Source of the DNA: Parus major
Lineage: Eukaryota; Chordata; Aves; Passeriformes; Paridae
Length of the DNA: 64,000 nt
Assembly: GCF_001522545.3 (NCBI RefSeq)
Contig: NC_031781.1
Span: forward strand, 10,793,487-10,857,486
Reading direction: 5' to 3'
In this document: in pieces, positions 51,801 to 62,652 of the stretch
How the letters are laid out: each line of letters starts with the position of its first letter
Position numbering within the stretch: the first letter of the stretch is position 1
Made by a program: the position numbers and the translations under genes
Notes under the pieces: model-generated
Told to the model about the DNA's origin: nothing
What the model saw: only the letters and a program-made list of their open reading frames with translations
The model's database searches: none

Positions 51801-54064
51801 AATAAAAACATACCCTAAACACTAGGTGTGAGCCTCTCTCTTCTGCACACTTTCTCCTTCTGTTGATGAGTGTTTCAATAACCCCTGTGAAGAACAGCTT
51901 CCATGAGACGATCCAAATGCCCTCCATTCCTCAGCCCAGAATAGCCTGTTGCCTGATGGTTATGACATGCTCCTGCAAGATGAAAGATAGGGATTCAAGC
52001 AGAACAAATAGCAAAAGAAAGCAAAAATGAGTTTTCTCCATACCTGGTAGCTGTTGCAGTGAGAGCAGGACATCAACCACCTCTTCAAAGAAATGCAGTT
52101 GTGTCCACTTTTTTTTTTCCTCCCTCAAGAGAGTACTATAGGGGTTTATGCAGGACGGTGCTTGTTTGGGGCTTGGTGTGAGATGCAGATGTCTCAGGGA
52201 GGTTAAGGTTGCTGTGAATCCCTTTTAGAGGCACCTCCATTAATCTCCATTCATGATACTCAAGTTAGCTACTGTGAATTAAGCCCCAAAAGCAACTAAG
52301 TGCCTAAAGGCTGTTACTGAGCTGGCCCTACCATTTTTATTCCATTATTGCTTTATCTCATACCGTGTCTCTAACAGTGACCAGCAGGAGACATTTTAGT
52401 GGAATATGTCCTGCCTTCATCCCCCTGCAGTGGTGATGGTCCATCACCCTGTGATTCATTTTTTCCTTCTGCGAGCTCTCTCTGCTGTTGATCACAAGGT
52501 ATTGCAGTGCTCGTGTCACCCAGTACACTCACCAGTGGCCTTGTTTAAAAACCAGCAGAAAATCATAATGATTAACATTGTGGAGATGAAAGTCCCTCTT
52601 TAGATCAGGGCCTGATAGGCAGCTGCTGTCGCAGTGCCTGCTTTGCCAAGGCCACCAACGTGCCACTGGGGCCAGCGTGGAGCTGCTGTGGTTTGTGGCG
52701 GTGTTAGCCCTCTGAAACTTTCCGTGGTGAGTGGAAAGCATTACAGGTACAGTGATGCATATCTATCTCAAAATCATGTTCAGATTAAAAACTTCCTGCA
52801 GAGCTAATGTCAGCTCAGTCTTTGGGTCACTGCCACAAGCTCAGTCAGGTTAGAGATCAAAACCGGTGTGCAGGTACAGGGGAGGCTGGCAGCTATCAAA
52901 CAGGATTATCTGCAGCATGATTTTTTTATGACTGCACTCACAGTGACATGTATAAGCAGTGAATGGTTGTGGTCTGGAACAAACTTGCTAGTCTTCCTGG
53001 TTCTGGTGAAAATTTCAGTATAAACATGCAAAATAACTGTATTATAGTATCAACTATGCAAAAATAACTGGTCAGCTCCAGATGAAGTCGCTTGAGTTAT
53101 GTGAGGAATGAATTGGTCACATATGCCTGAGATCTCAGCATAAAAGTTATGAGTCACTCCTAAATTGTTTTCATTAGAAAATCTTGGTTAAAAAGGCACT
53201 TGTTAGAATAATTCTTTCTGTTATTATTTTTGAATGTCTATGATTTTGATAAGTTATGTATATAAATTATTAAAGTACCTATGATTTAATATTACTCATG
53301 CCACTGACTTTTTAATTAACTAAGGAGCCATCATTCTCAGCAAACTGTTCCATTGCATAGGTGTGCATTTCACAATAATTGAATATAAAGGCTTCTTTTT
53401 GTCCCTTTATTGATGTCAAGGGAAAACAGTGCAGTTATGAAAATGGAATAAACTGAAAAGATTCCTTCAGTTCCTGCAGGCTGATTAGAACAAATGACTT
53501 TCCATTGCAGTTTTTATGAATGTATAGTTTTCTGAAAGGTTTATAGTACTTCAGGGAATGGAAATTGCAGGCAATAAATAATACAGGATCGCTCAGGTTA
53601 TTGGGAAGTAGAAGAATGGGTTTTATCTGGAAAGGTGAGATTTACTATTCTGTATTTCACATAAATGTTTTAGAAGGGGGCAGACACGGTGATTTGTACT
53701 TTATTTTGGGCATGGAAGCAGCATTAGACACTTGTCCAGGAGCACCACGTGCAGGAGCCAGCACGGGGAGCGCTCCTGGGGCACCCCTTCCCTGCAGGCA
53801 GCAGGTCAGCAGTGAGCAGTGCCAGAGCTTCACAGCGCTCTGCACTGCTCTGGCTGCACAGAGGTGACCACACGGTCAGGGGGACTTTGTCTCTCCTGGT
53901 CAGTGGAGTAACAGATATATTTTCCTATCTCAGCTTAATAAACAGCACTCTTTTGTATGGAATGAGTTTGGCTAAACAGTTCATGCAGTGCTAGAGAATT
54001 CAGCTGGAAAAGACTGTTTAATAAACCCTTCTTTTTTCTTTTTTTTTTTCCTTTTTCTGTGTAG

Positions 54065-54075
54065 AAAGCAGAAAT
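54065..54075 (+). other. SLC6A6: SLC6A6 5'UTR end within the first coding exon
   Basis: Eleven untranslated bases (AAAGCAGAAAT) lie between the splice acceptor (AG at 54063-54064, preceded by about 45 nt of nearly pure T/C) and the ATG at 54076. There are no upstream ATGs in it. The rest of the leader must come from one or more upstream exons. Confidence 0.85.
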
Positions 54076-54304
54076 ATGGCAACAAAGGAAAAGCTTCAGT
54101 GCTTAAAAGATTTCCACAAGGACATCCTCAAACCTTCCCCTGGCAAGAGCCCAGGGACACGGCCTGAGGATGAGGCGGAGGGGAAGCCACCCCAGCGGGA
54201 GAAGTGGGCGAGCAAGATCGACTTTCTGCTGTCCGTGGCGGGTGGATTCATTGGCTTGGGCAACGTCTGGCGGTTCCCGTATCTCTGCTACAAAAATGGC
54301 GGAG
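54076..54304 (+). CDS. SLC6A6: SLC6A6 coding exon 1: N-terminus and TM1
   Basis: First coding exon of the Na+/Cl--dependent taurine transporter of the plasma membrane, residues 1-76 plus one base of codon 77. The exon starts at 54065, after a long T-rich tract ending in GTGTAG, so only 11 nt of 5'UTR precede the ATG. The start has a good context (A at -3, G at +4). Residues 1-43 are the hydrophilic, Lys/Pro-rich cytosolic tail (begins [10 protein letters not shown]), essentially the vertebrate TauT N-terminus. Residues 47-71 form TM1 with the SLC6 signature. By alignment to LeuT, N63 matches Asn27 (Na1 sodium ligand) and R66 matches Arg30 (outer gate). W65, F67 and P68 complete the NVWRFPYL motif. 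The exon ends inside the Asn-Gly-Gly-Gly turn at a GTGAGT donor. Recognised from the family sequence with high certainty. Confidence 0.97.
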
Positions 54305-54895
54305 GTGAGTTTTTATTCCATGCTCAGGAATCGGTCTGTCTGCCCAGTGCACACTATTTTTCAGTGCCTTCATCCAGTTTTTAAGAAGACTCTTCATGCA
54401 TCTGTTTTTTGCCTCCCTCACCAGTCTTCCGGAGAGATTGTTTCATCACTGAATAGTTTTTATTAAAATTTTATTAAGGAAAAAGTCCAGCAATTTCAAA
54501 TGTTGTGCTATTGAACCTTTCCTGCTCTTTTACTTCTGCTACAACTGAGTCTGGGTTTTAACCAAAAGATACGCTATTAATATAGACCTGTAGGATTTCA
54601 GACCAGGGGATTTCAGAATAAGAGCAGTCTGAGCCATGTGAAAGTATTGTGTGCCTAACAATCTGCCATTGTTATTGGAGACACTCACTTTAAAGAGGTA
54701 AGAAATGTCCTTTCCAGCCTATACTCATCCTTTTTACCAAGAAAATGAGCAAAAGTACCCCAGAATAAGATTATTGCATAGTGATATTAAAGTATCAAAT
54801 ATCTGTGTTTATATGTGCCTGTTGCCACTTTTTTGATGATCTTGCATAAGTTCATTCATTTAATCTCATTTTGTACTATTGTATTTTCTCAACAG

Positions 54896-55030
54896 GTGCA
54901 TTTCTTATACCTTATTTCATTTTCCTGTTTGGGGGAGGTCTTCCTGTGTTTTTCCTGGAGGTGGTGCTAGGACAGTATACCTCCGAAGGTGGAATTACAT
55001 GCTGGGAAAAGATCTGCCCTATTTTCACTG
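54896..55030 (+). CDS. SLC6A6: SLC6A6 coding exon 2: TM2 and first intracellular loop
   Basis: 135-nt exon encoding the rest of codon 77 through the first base of codon 122. The acceptor is TTTTCTCAACAG and the donor is G|GTGAGT. It encodes TM2 (about residues 78-101, [20 protein letters not shown]) and the conserved loop [17 protein letters not shown]. This Gly-Gln-Tyr stretch is a hallmark of SLC6 transporters. The phase is unchanged across the exon (45 codons), so skipping it would keep the frame but delete TM2. The residue at position 90 is Gly where I recall Ser in mammals, a minor difference. The short upstream intron (591 bp) suits a compact bird genome. Confidence 0.96.
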
Positions 55031-56897
55031 GTGAGTACATCTTGTTGTGCTTAAAAGTCCCCTCTGTAAACAGGGTAGCCCCTCTGCTACACAGCAGCAC
55101 CATTCCCCTCATGTCCATTAACTCAGCTATTTGCTCTAGTAATTAAGGGTATGATATTGGTTCCTGGAAAGGTAGAAGTCAGAGAGTCTGAAGGGAAAAG
55201 TGAGATATTGATTTTGATGCTATCAGCTTGTTAACTGGCAAAACTGCCATTAACCAAGAAAGAAATTGCATATTATGCCTTTTAAGGCAATTGCACATTT
55301 TGTTTACAGGTATCAGAGAAAGTGTTGTCTTGGAAGGCTAGGTGGCATTAATGAAACCATCTTTGAAATGCTATTTTAGTCTGGAAATCAAAATTATTCT
55401 TCCATGTGCAAGCTTATCATTGGCATCATCCATCTGCTACTGATACAGTCAAAACCTGGACAGCATTTTTTGGTGGGATGCAGGAATAGGGCTTTGGTCA
55501 TAACTGAGTAGGTCCTGGCAGGTGTTGGTTTGGTATTATCAAAGGGCCTTTTCCTGCTCAGTCATCACAGGAACAGTATGAAGACTCCTGGAAGTTGACT
55601 AGAAGGAAAAATGAAAGGTTAGAAAAGTGACAGAGGATGCCAGTCTTGTGTGTAGATTGCCCTTTACAGCTGGACAGTGCAGGCAGAATAATTTGAAATA
55701 GCTACACTGAACATGGGGCCCTGTTGAAATCCCATTTGGAAAGAGTGGGCGCTTCACACTGGTGTGTCTCTATCTCTGCCACTGTTGCTGTTCCAGGCAT
55801 CTCTCCCCTGATGTCACCCCAAGCAGAAGTGGGGGTTTTCTCTGAGGCTCACCCTCCCACCTAGTACTCAAAATGCTGCTGAAGCTGATGTAATTGTGCT
55901 GCTTTAGCTTAATTTTCTTCCTCCTCCTCCCACTTTTGTGAAAACTTCTTTTTTTTTTTGAGGAGGAGGAGGAAGGAGGAATGTTCCTTGTTTAAATAGC
56001 AATCTCCCAGGCATCCATAAAGTGTAGCTAATGTGACTAACTGTATATGCTGAAAGAAATGCAGATGCACAGAATAAATAGCACTTGCTCTGCTTGTTTC
56101 CATCTGATATGAAAATATTCTCTGGTGATAAAGACTCCTGCTGCAACAAGGTTTTAAACTGTAAAATATGAGGAAGGTATCCCAAGTGCTGGAATATCCA
56201 TCAGAGTGATGTTAAAAGGAGCCTCATAAGTTATTGTAAGAAACAACTCTAAATTTTTAAAGGAAGTATTTTTATTTTGCATGTGGTTCATAACTGGCAA
56301 ACTGTAAACAGAGGTTGATGCAGGTAACCATGAAAGCCACAAATACCATGCTTCCTTTGCACAAGTGAAATTGAGGCAGAAACAACCACTTTCACGTTTA
56401 TTGCTTCTTCTCTCATTCAAGAAATGTCTTTTTTTTTTTCCCCCCCCACACAGACTGAGCCCAGCCAGTTGATAACTGAGTGGTGCAGGTGCTGTCCAGC
56501 TGAGCTGCTGCCAGGAAAGTTGGCTTGGGGGACAGTGTGGCAAGAATGAGGTTGCGCACATAATACCTAAGAAATGAGATAGTGCAGCAAATAAGCAAAG
56601 CCTGATGCCTTGACTTCCCTCTACTAAACCTTGAAATAGCTGGGTTAGAGTTAAATTGGATAGATTCCTGCAGTCCTCCCCTCAGTGTCGGCAAACCACA
56701 GCCAGACACTCATCCCTGAGTGCCAGAGATGGTGGCAGGTCTGTGTTGATGTGTGGTTGAGCTGAGTTTCCATCAGCAGTAGGGTAGGGCAGGGTACAAG
56801 CCCACAACACAGCAGGAATTGCACCAGCCCCAGGAGATCACAAGGTGCAGCAGCTGTCACATCTGCACGTTTTTCTTTTCTCCCCCTGTCTTTCCAG
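55031..56897 (+). other. SLC6A6 intron between coding exons 2 and 3
   Basis: 1867 bp with GT-AG ends. Contains the polypyrimidine/polypurine inverted repeat and a T/C run at about 56427-56448. No other feature recognised. Confidence 0.85.
55915..55980. repeat. polypyrimidine/polypurine inverted repeat
   Basis: TTCTTCCTCCTCCTCC (55915-55930) pairs with GGAGGAGGAGGAAGGA (55962-55977) with one mismatch, around a loop that includes a run of 11-12 T. Located in intron 3, about 0.9 kb before coding exon 3. It could form a hairpin in RNA or an unusual DNA structure. Confidence 0.85.
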
Positions 56898-57132
56898 GAA
56901 TTGGTTATGCTTCCATAGTGATTGTGTCCCTTCTGAACGTGTACTACATCGTGATCCTGGCCTGGGGTCTCTACTACCTGTTCCAGTCGTTCCAGAGCGT
57001 CCTGCCATGGGCACACTGCCACCAGAAGTGGAACACGCCGACCTGCGTGGAAGACACTCTCAGGAAGAACAAAACGCTTTGGATATCGCTGAATGCCACT
57101 AACTTCACCTCTCCTGTCACAGAGTTTTGGGA
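56898..57132 (+). CDS. SLC6A6: SLC6A6 coding exon 3: TM3 and extracellular loop 2
   Basis: 235-nt exon, from codon 122 to the first two bases of codon 200. The acceptor is a strong pyrimidine tract ending CTTTCCAG; the donor is GGA|GTAAGT. It encodes TM3 (about residues 124-150) with the [10 protein letters not shown] motif; one Tyr of the 137-138 pair is the equivalent of LeuT Tyr108, which contacts the substrate carboxylate. Extracellular loop 2 follows, with C162 and C171 nine residues apart, as in the conserved SLC6 disulfide. It carries three N-glycosylation sequons: N179-K-T, N187-A-T and N190-F-T. Compared with the mammalian protein as I remember it, the sequon between the two cysteines is absent here (residues His-Gln-Lys). 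The loop is more divergent than the membrane segments, as expected. Confidence 0.96.
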
Positions 57133-60100
57133 GTAAGTACCCCCTCTTTATGGTGTGTTCGAGGAGCTTTTGGTGGCATGCTAGAGGTCAGTCCTGAGGT
57201 TTTATGGAAGCCCAGTAGGGAGTGTTAGATAGGAAAATTGCTCTGGGCATCAGTTTTTTGACCAGCGTTTGCTACTGGTTCTCACCTATCTTGAGACAGA
57301 CTGGTAAGTCTGGGAGTTGTGGAGGCAGGTGATAGATGTGTATTTATCCTAGACCATACAGGGAGCTTTAAAAGCGCAGTACAGCTTCTTCTTTGGAAGA
57401 AAACTTATTTCCTTCTTGGCTGTATTCTCTGCGTGTGGCAGGAGAGCACAAACAAGTCACTGCAGATGCCCTGATAGCAGGGATTTACAGTGGAAACAGT
57501 GACAAATCATCACCTTTGTGGTTGTCTCTTCCCCAGCTGTTAGCATTTGCAGTACACTTTGTGAAACTATAACACATTTCTCCTCAGTCTGACAATAATG
57601 TAAGGCTTTGACCTCAGTAATAAATCTGACAGAGGTGGTGAATGTTGTCCTGTATTCTAGGTTTCTCAGGTCATCTCTGTTAGTTTTTCTCTGCAGTCTC
57701 TGAGGAGACTGTTTTGCCAGATGCCTGAATTTCATCAGTCATAAGCTTCTTATTCTCATTTCTCTATTATTTTTCAAGTTTTAAATCATATTGCATAACG
57801 TGATCTCTGAACAGGCATGACCTCAAAACTCTGTGTGTTTATATAAGTGTCAAAACGTAGCAGCAGAGGAAGACACCTGTAGGGAAACTTAAATCCAAAG
57901 TATCTTCAAATAGTTTGTTAATAATTTTTTTACTTGCTTGCTTGCTTGCTTGCTTGCTCTGATAGTCACTTATGGGTAGAATCAGTTTCTGGCCCAGCTT
58001 GGCTTTTTCTGCATGTTTAAAGTGCAGTTTCATCTCTGATCAACTTGTACCTACTTCTCTATTTTTAAAAATAAGCATCAGCCAAACCCCCAGCAGGAAT
58101 CATGTTCATGCTGAAGATGTTTGGCATGCATTAGGTTTAGAAAAAAATAGTCTTAAGAACTGTACTAAAATTTGTAACATGAGAGCCAAAATATAAAGGG
58201 GCAGATTGAATCTTGGATTGGTAGTTTGTCAAAAGGCTCTGGTGGCTGGTGTGAGAGACAGTGCAGCTCTGAGAGCAGCATTTACACCACGAGCTCTGCT
58301 GTTTTCATGTTTAGGGGCAGCTGCTTCCCCAGGTGAATTCCTCCCCTGTAAATATGGAGGAAGTTGGAAAACTGTTATTAAATGGTACCTTTGGATATTT
58401 TGGGGGAACTGAGAGGCAAGTTCCAGTATAAGAGGAGCAGGTCTCACTCCTTTGGACTCTCCCACAATGACTTGGGACTGAAGACCTTGAATCCAAATTG
58501 TCTCCCTGGGGGCCCCAGGCAGCATGTTCACTTCAGGAGACTGAAGATATCGCAACAGAAAGGAGCTGGGAGCTGGGAAAGGGCTTGTAAAACAGTGAGG
58601 GCTCAGCAGACGGGGGAACAGCAGAGCTCTCAGTGGGTAACGCAGCAAGTGTGTGATAAAGACTGTTATGGCAGGGCAGCCAAGGGTAAGGGGAATGATG
58701 TCCCCATGGGAGCACCTTTGTGATGGAGTTTTAGTTAACTTCCCTCTAAGGGAAACCAAGTCAGAAGACTCCTCTGCAAGCTGAGCCAAATCCTCCTGTA
58801 GATGTAGTCAGGCTGGAGGGGCCTGAGGCTGGACAGCAAATCCTTGATCCTCACACACTTTGCTGTCCTCAGCTGTGCCCTCACTGTGCCTGTAGCAGAG
58901 TCGGAGCAAAGGTTGCTCAGCGATTAGTGCTTCTGGAGTAGCTCTCCCTGCACTTTGCAGCCACTTTAACTTCTGTCCTCAACAGTTTTAAACGCCTTAA
59001 GCTGAACTCTTCCCTGGAGTCTTGCTAGGGAGGAGTTTGGCTTTGTAATCCTACTAGGACAGACATACTGCTCATAATTCACTGTTTCATCATGGGCAAA
59101 ACTGCCACTAACAGAGCAAGCTGCCTTCAGGAGTCATGACACTTGGAGGAGTATTAAAAATAGCTGCTGTCTCTGCATAAATAACTATTGATGTCTTAAA
59201 GTAAGAACAGAGATCATGCAGCACTGTTGTAATTAAAGTAGCATAGCTTTCACATGGTGCAAGCACTGAATATCCCCCTTTTTATTTATCCTAGCCATGC
59301 TACTATTCTTTGCAATTCTGAAATTAAAAATAGTTTTAAGAACTTTCAGGTACTGGTCCCCCATAGACAATACTGGCTGCCAGCCAGCCAACTACTGATA
59401 TTGAAAGGACAGGTAAATAATTAGTCTTTAACTGGAGATATCCATCTGCTTTGTGGCACAATTAATTCCAGTTTAATTCAGAGGTTTGGGAGTATTTGGT
59501 TTCTGAAACCCAATGCAATTTTTATTGTGGGACATTTATATAGTGTCCTCATCAGTACTGCTTTGTAAAACTAGTGCTGCCCAGGTATAATTGACCACCT
59601 AGATGCATTAACCTCTTCACACTGAACTTCTTAGCCTGGCTGGATGTTAGTGCTGCCTGACATTTTAGTTCATTTGAATTAATGTTTTGTGCAAATCACA
59701 TGCTTGCTTGAGCAGCAATGAAAGGGGGTTAAGAAAATCAGGCTTTATATCAGGAGACTTACCTCTTGGTATCACATGCTTCAGGTCTTATTCCTGAAGA
59801 TTTTATTTTGAAGTTCTAAACCTTAAAGGCTTACACACATTAATACATAAGGGATAAGTGTAATAGGGTAATTATGGTTGAACAAAACCACTGATTGTCT
59901 GGTGCTGGCCAAGTGTTTATAAATATTTGGTAATCAGCAGACTTTATTTGTCCAAATCCCAAGAAAGACCATCACATGCTAATGGCATGTAAGCCTAAAG
60001 GGAGCAACACAAAAAACTAAACAAAATCTAGAGCAGCTGTCTCTGCCTTTAAGAGCTTTAAGAGCAAACTTGAGGGTTTTTAAAATTGTTTTATATTCTC

Positions 60101-62519
60101 CATTTAGTATTCTTCTGCACAACCTCTTCAGTGTTAATTATTCTTGTCCATCCAACATGAAAGGGTGCTTCACCTTCCCCGATTTGAAAAGTCCTGTCTG
60201 CATTAGATGATTAATGAGCTGGAATATCCCCCAAGGATTGCATAACTCTCTTCGTTTTATTTTTGTTTATGTTGTAGAGCCAGTTACAGCTCCTGTTACA
60301 TTTCCATATTGCACACACTAGAACATATTGGTGTTCAAGGGTCAAGAGCTCCTGTTTACAGCAAACTCAGCCCCAGCGTGTTGTCCCATTGATTATATAT
60401 GAGTGATAGTTAATGACAGCATCACTGTATAAATCTGAGTGAGTAACAGCTCCCTATGTGAGCGGTGTGAAGGTAGCTGAGTGGGCTTGGCTGAATCTCA
60501 GTAGCACGGGGGTTATGTAACAAAACTGAAGAGTTATCAGTGCAGCCCAGCTCATGCTCCTTCCTGAATCTGAATTTACAGAGTCACAAATCCAGGTTGA
60601 GTGCTGCAGAATTTTCTGCAATAGTATGTAGGGCTAGAAGTCATAAAACAATTGTAATGCTGAAGCTCCCCTGGTAATTCTGAGAGTATTCCTTGAGGAA
60701 GTCAGTCTTTGTGAGATGGGATAAGCGAGAAAAGCATAGGAAAAGCAAGATATCTGGCTCTCAATAGCCCACTGGGGTGTCCTCCAAAAAATCTTTGAAG
60801 AATTGCTGATGCAAACTCTAGGAGAGTTGGCCACTTGCTTTCAGTTTGGCAGTAAAAAGCAAAGAAGTCTTAGCTGAATGTATTAATAAAGCTCCCTGTT
60901 CCAAAAGGCATTTGCAGTTAATTATTCACAGTTTCCTGAGAGCCAACTCTATAGATTGCCTTTTTAATATGAACTGCCCCTTTGATTAGAAAATTGCCAT
61001 TTATTTTTTAAAAAGGCACAGAAGGTTGCGGCTGAACTTTGTCATCTTATAAATGTATTTTCTTCTTTTGTATATGCACAGCAGGTTTTTCCTTTGTTTC
61101 TTTAGGCTCAGGTGAAGCAGGACTGCAACTTTATGCCAAATATTCATTACTGAAGGGTTTCTCATAACTATTGAATAGCTGTGCTGATTAGAGCAGACTT
61201 ACCCTGTCTGGTGCCATTTGTCCTTTTCCATAACAAAATACACACACATTCAGAGAGAATAAAGCATTTGGTGTGAGAACACGGTCACACAGGTAATCCA
61301 AGTGAGTTTGGCAAACAGAGACGCAAAAACAGATGGGTGAGGGTTTGAGTCCTATTAAACTGGTCAATCCAGGGCTTTTTCTAAAAAACTAATTGCAGAT
61401 TTTCCATCAGTGACTTCATTCACTCTTATTTCCATGGTAATAGCACAAAAAAATAAAAAATAAATTCATTAGTTCAGGGGAAAACCAAACCACCATGGTC
61501 TGTCTTGTACTGGATCCCCATGCAAAGCTGTGCACACCACACACATGAGCCTGACCCAGCACCCAGCTCTGGGCTCTGCTCTCCATGACTCTGGTGAATG
61601 AAAGTGCCTGACTTTTACAGCTGTCTGAAAATAAAATTTAACTAATAATTAATAAAAAAATTTGTTAGGTAGCAAGTTCACTTCTGTAGTCTTGGGGAAG
61701 GGCATTTCTGTGGTCAAACTGAGGTCAAAATTTGACTCAAAAAACCTTGCAGGAAATAATTCTTTTTAAAAAAAAATTTGAAATTATTTCAAAAATAGTT
61801 TAAGTATTTAATTGTAAGCCATTGGGATTTTGAAAAGAGAGAAGCTTAGTGAGTATTTCCCTTCTGAATCAGAGTCTTTTAATGGTCAGATGCTGCTTCC
61901 TTACAACACAGCTCAGGAATTACTTTTTATTTATTAACTTAAATGAGGGAATAAAGTTTCCCAAATAAACTGGTGTTAGCTAAATGAGACCCCAGTGTTT
62001 GGGGTGCTGAGGGCAGGTGGCAGCACCTGGGCAGTGTTTGTTTGGGGAGCCCCAAGGGGAGAACAGATAAGTGGTCCAGCCTTCACTCTGCACAGCTGCA
62101 TGGCCTGACACTTCCCTGCACTGCATTTTCTCTTTCCTCCCTGTGGCAGCCTTGCTAATGAACTGAAAAGGAGCAGAAGCATGTCAGATCAGCTGCCAGT
62201 GTCCATGATGGAGACATGGTGTGTGCTGCTGCCAGGCAGCTTCACTGGGGAAAGCTGGTTTTCGGTCTTCAAGAAATCAAATACCTTTTTCATCTCATAT
62301 TGGGGTGGTCCTAGGCTGCTAAAGGGAGCTTACATTTTTTAAATGTTGTGCAGTATATTGAATTAAGGAGCCCCACAGACACAGGGGAGATGTAGGGTTG
62401 CAAAGCACAGCTTTGGTCACATGAGCCATTGGCTTAGCAAGTGTTTTGAGAGCAGAGATGTGGCTGTGCATCAGCTGAGCTCCTGCATCTCTCTCGTTTT
62501 GTTTCCTTCAAATATTCAG
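57133..62519 (+). other. SLC6A6 intron between coding exons 3 and 4
   Basis: 5387 bp with GT-AG ends. Contains the (CTTG)6 microsatellite. A 186-codon minus-strand frame at 58229-58789 has no domain and is treated as chance. Nothing else recognised. Confidence 0.85.
57933..57957. repeat. (CTTG)6 microsatellite
   Basis: Six uninterrupted CTTG units in SLC6A6 intron 4 (between coding exons 3 and 4). Confidence 0.97.
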
Positions 62520-62652
62520 GCGCAATGTGCTGAGCTTGTCCTCGGGAATTGAAGATATTGGAATTATCAAGTGGGATCTAGCACTGTGTCTCCTCCTTGT
62601 CTGGGTGATATGTTTCTTCTGCATTTGGAAAGGAGTCAAATCCACTGGGAAG
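62520..62652 (+). CDS. SLC6A6: SLC6A6 coding exon 4: end of EL2 and TM4
   Basis: 133-nt exon that completes codon 200 (Glu) and runs to residue 244, ending on a codon boundary at AAG|GTAAGT. The acceptor is TTTCCTTCAAATATTCAG. It encodes the end of extracellular loop 2 ([14 protein letters not shown], residues 201-214), the short IIKWD segment, and TM4 (about residues 219-237, [19 protein letters not shown]), then the start of the TM4-TM5 loop (VKSTGK). Hydrophobicity and the [11 protein letters not shown] pattern match SLC6A6 rather than the neighbouring GABA or creatine transporters, though paralogues are similar here. The next family exon, which should begin with VVYFTATFPF-type sequence, is not found before 64000 and must lie beyond the window. 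Confidence 0.95.

Larger units (their letters stand above)
43061..54064 (+). other. SLC6A6 intron 1, second part
   Basis: Mostly unremarkable intron carrying the hairpin at 46.1 kb, the poly-T at 45.4 kb, the ancient repeat and tandem duplication at 48.6-48.75 kb, and the CpG-rich block at 50.3-51.8 kb. The last ~45 bases are the pyrimidine tract of the coding-exon acceptor. Confidence 0.65.

Noticed and set aside
54305..54384. Extension of the first coding frame past the exon end
   Set aside because: This is intron read-through after the GTGAGT donor; the next exon continues the family sequence perfectly from codon 77.
58229..58789. 186-codon minus-strand open frame within SLC6A6 intron 4
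   Set aside because: Antisense intronic, overlapped by + strand frames, no domain and no sign of a retrogene (no poly-A, no target duplication seen).
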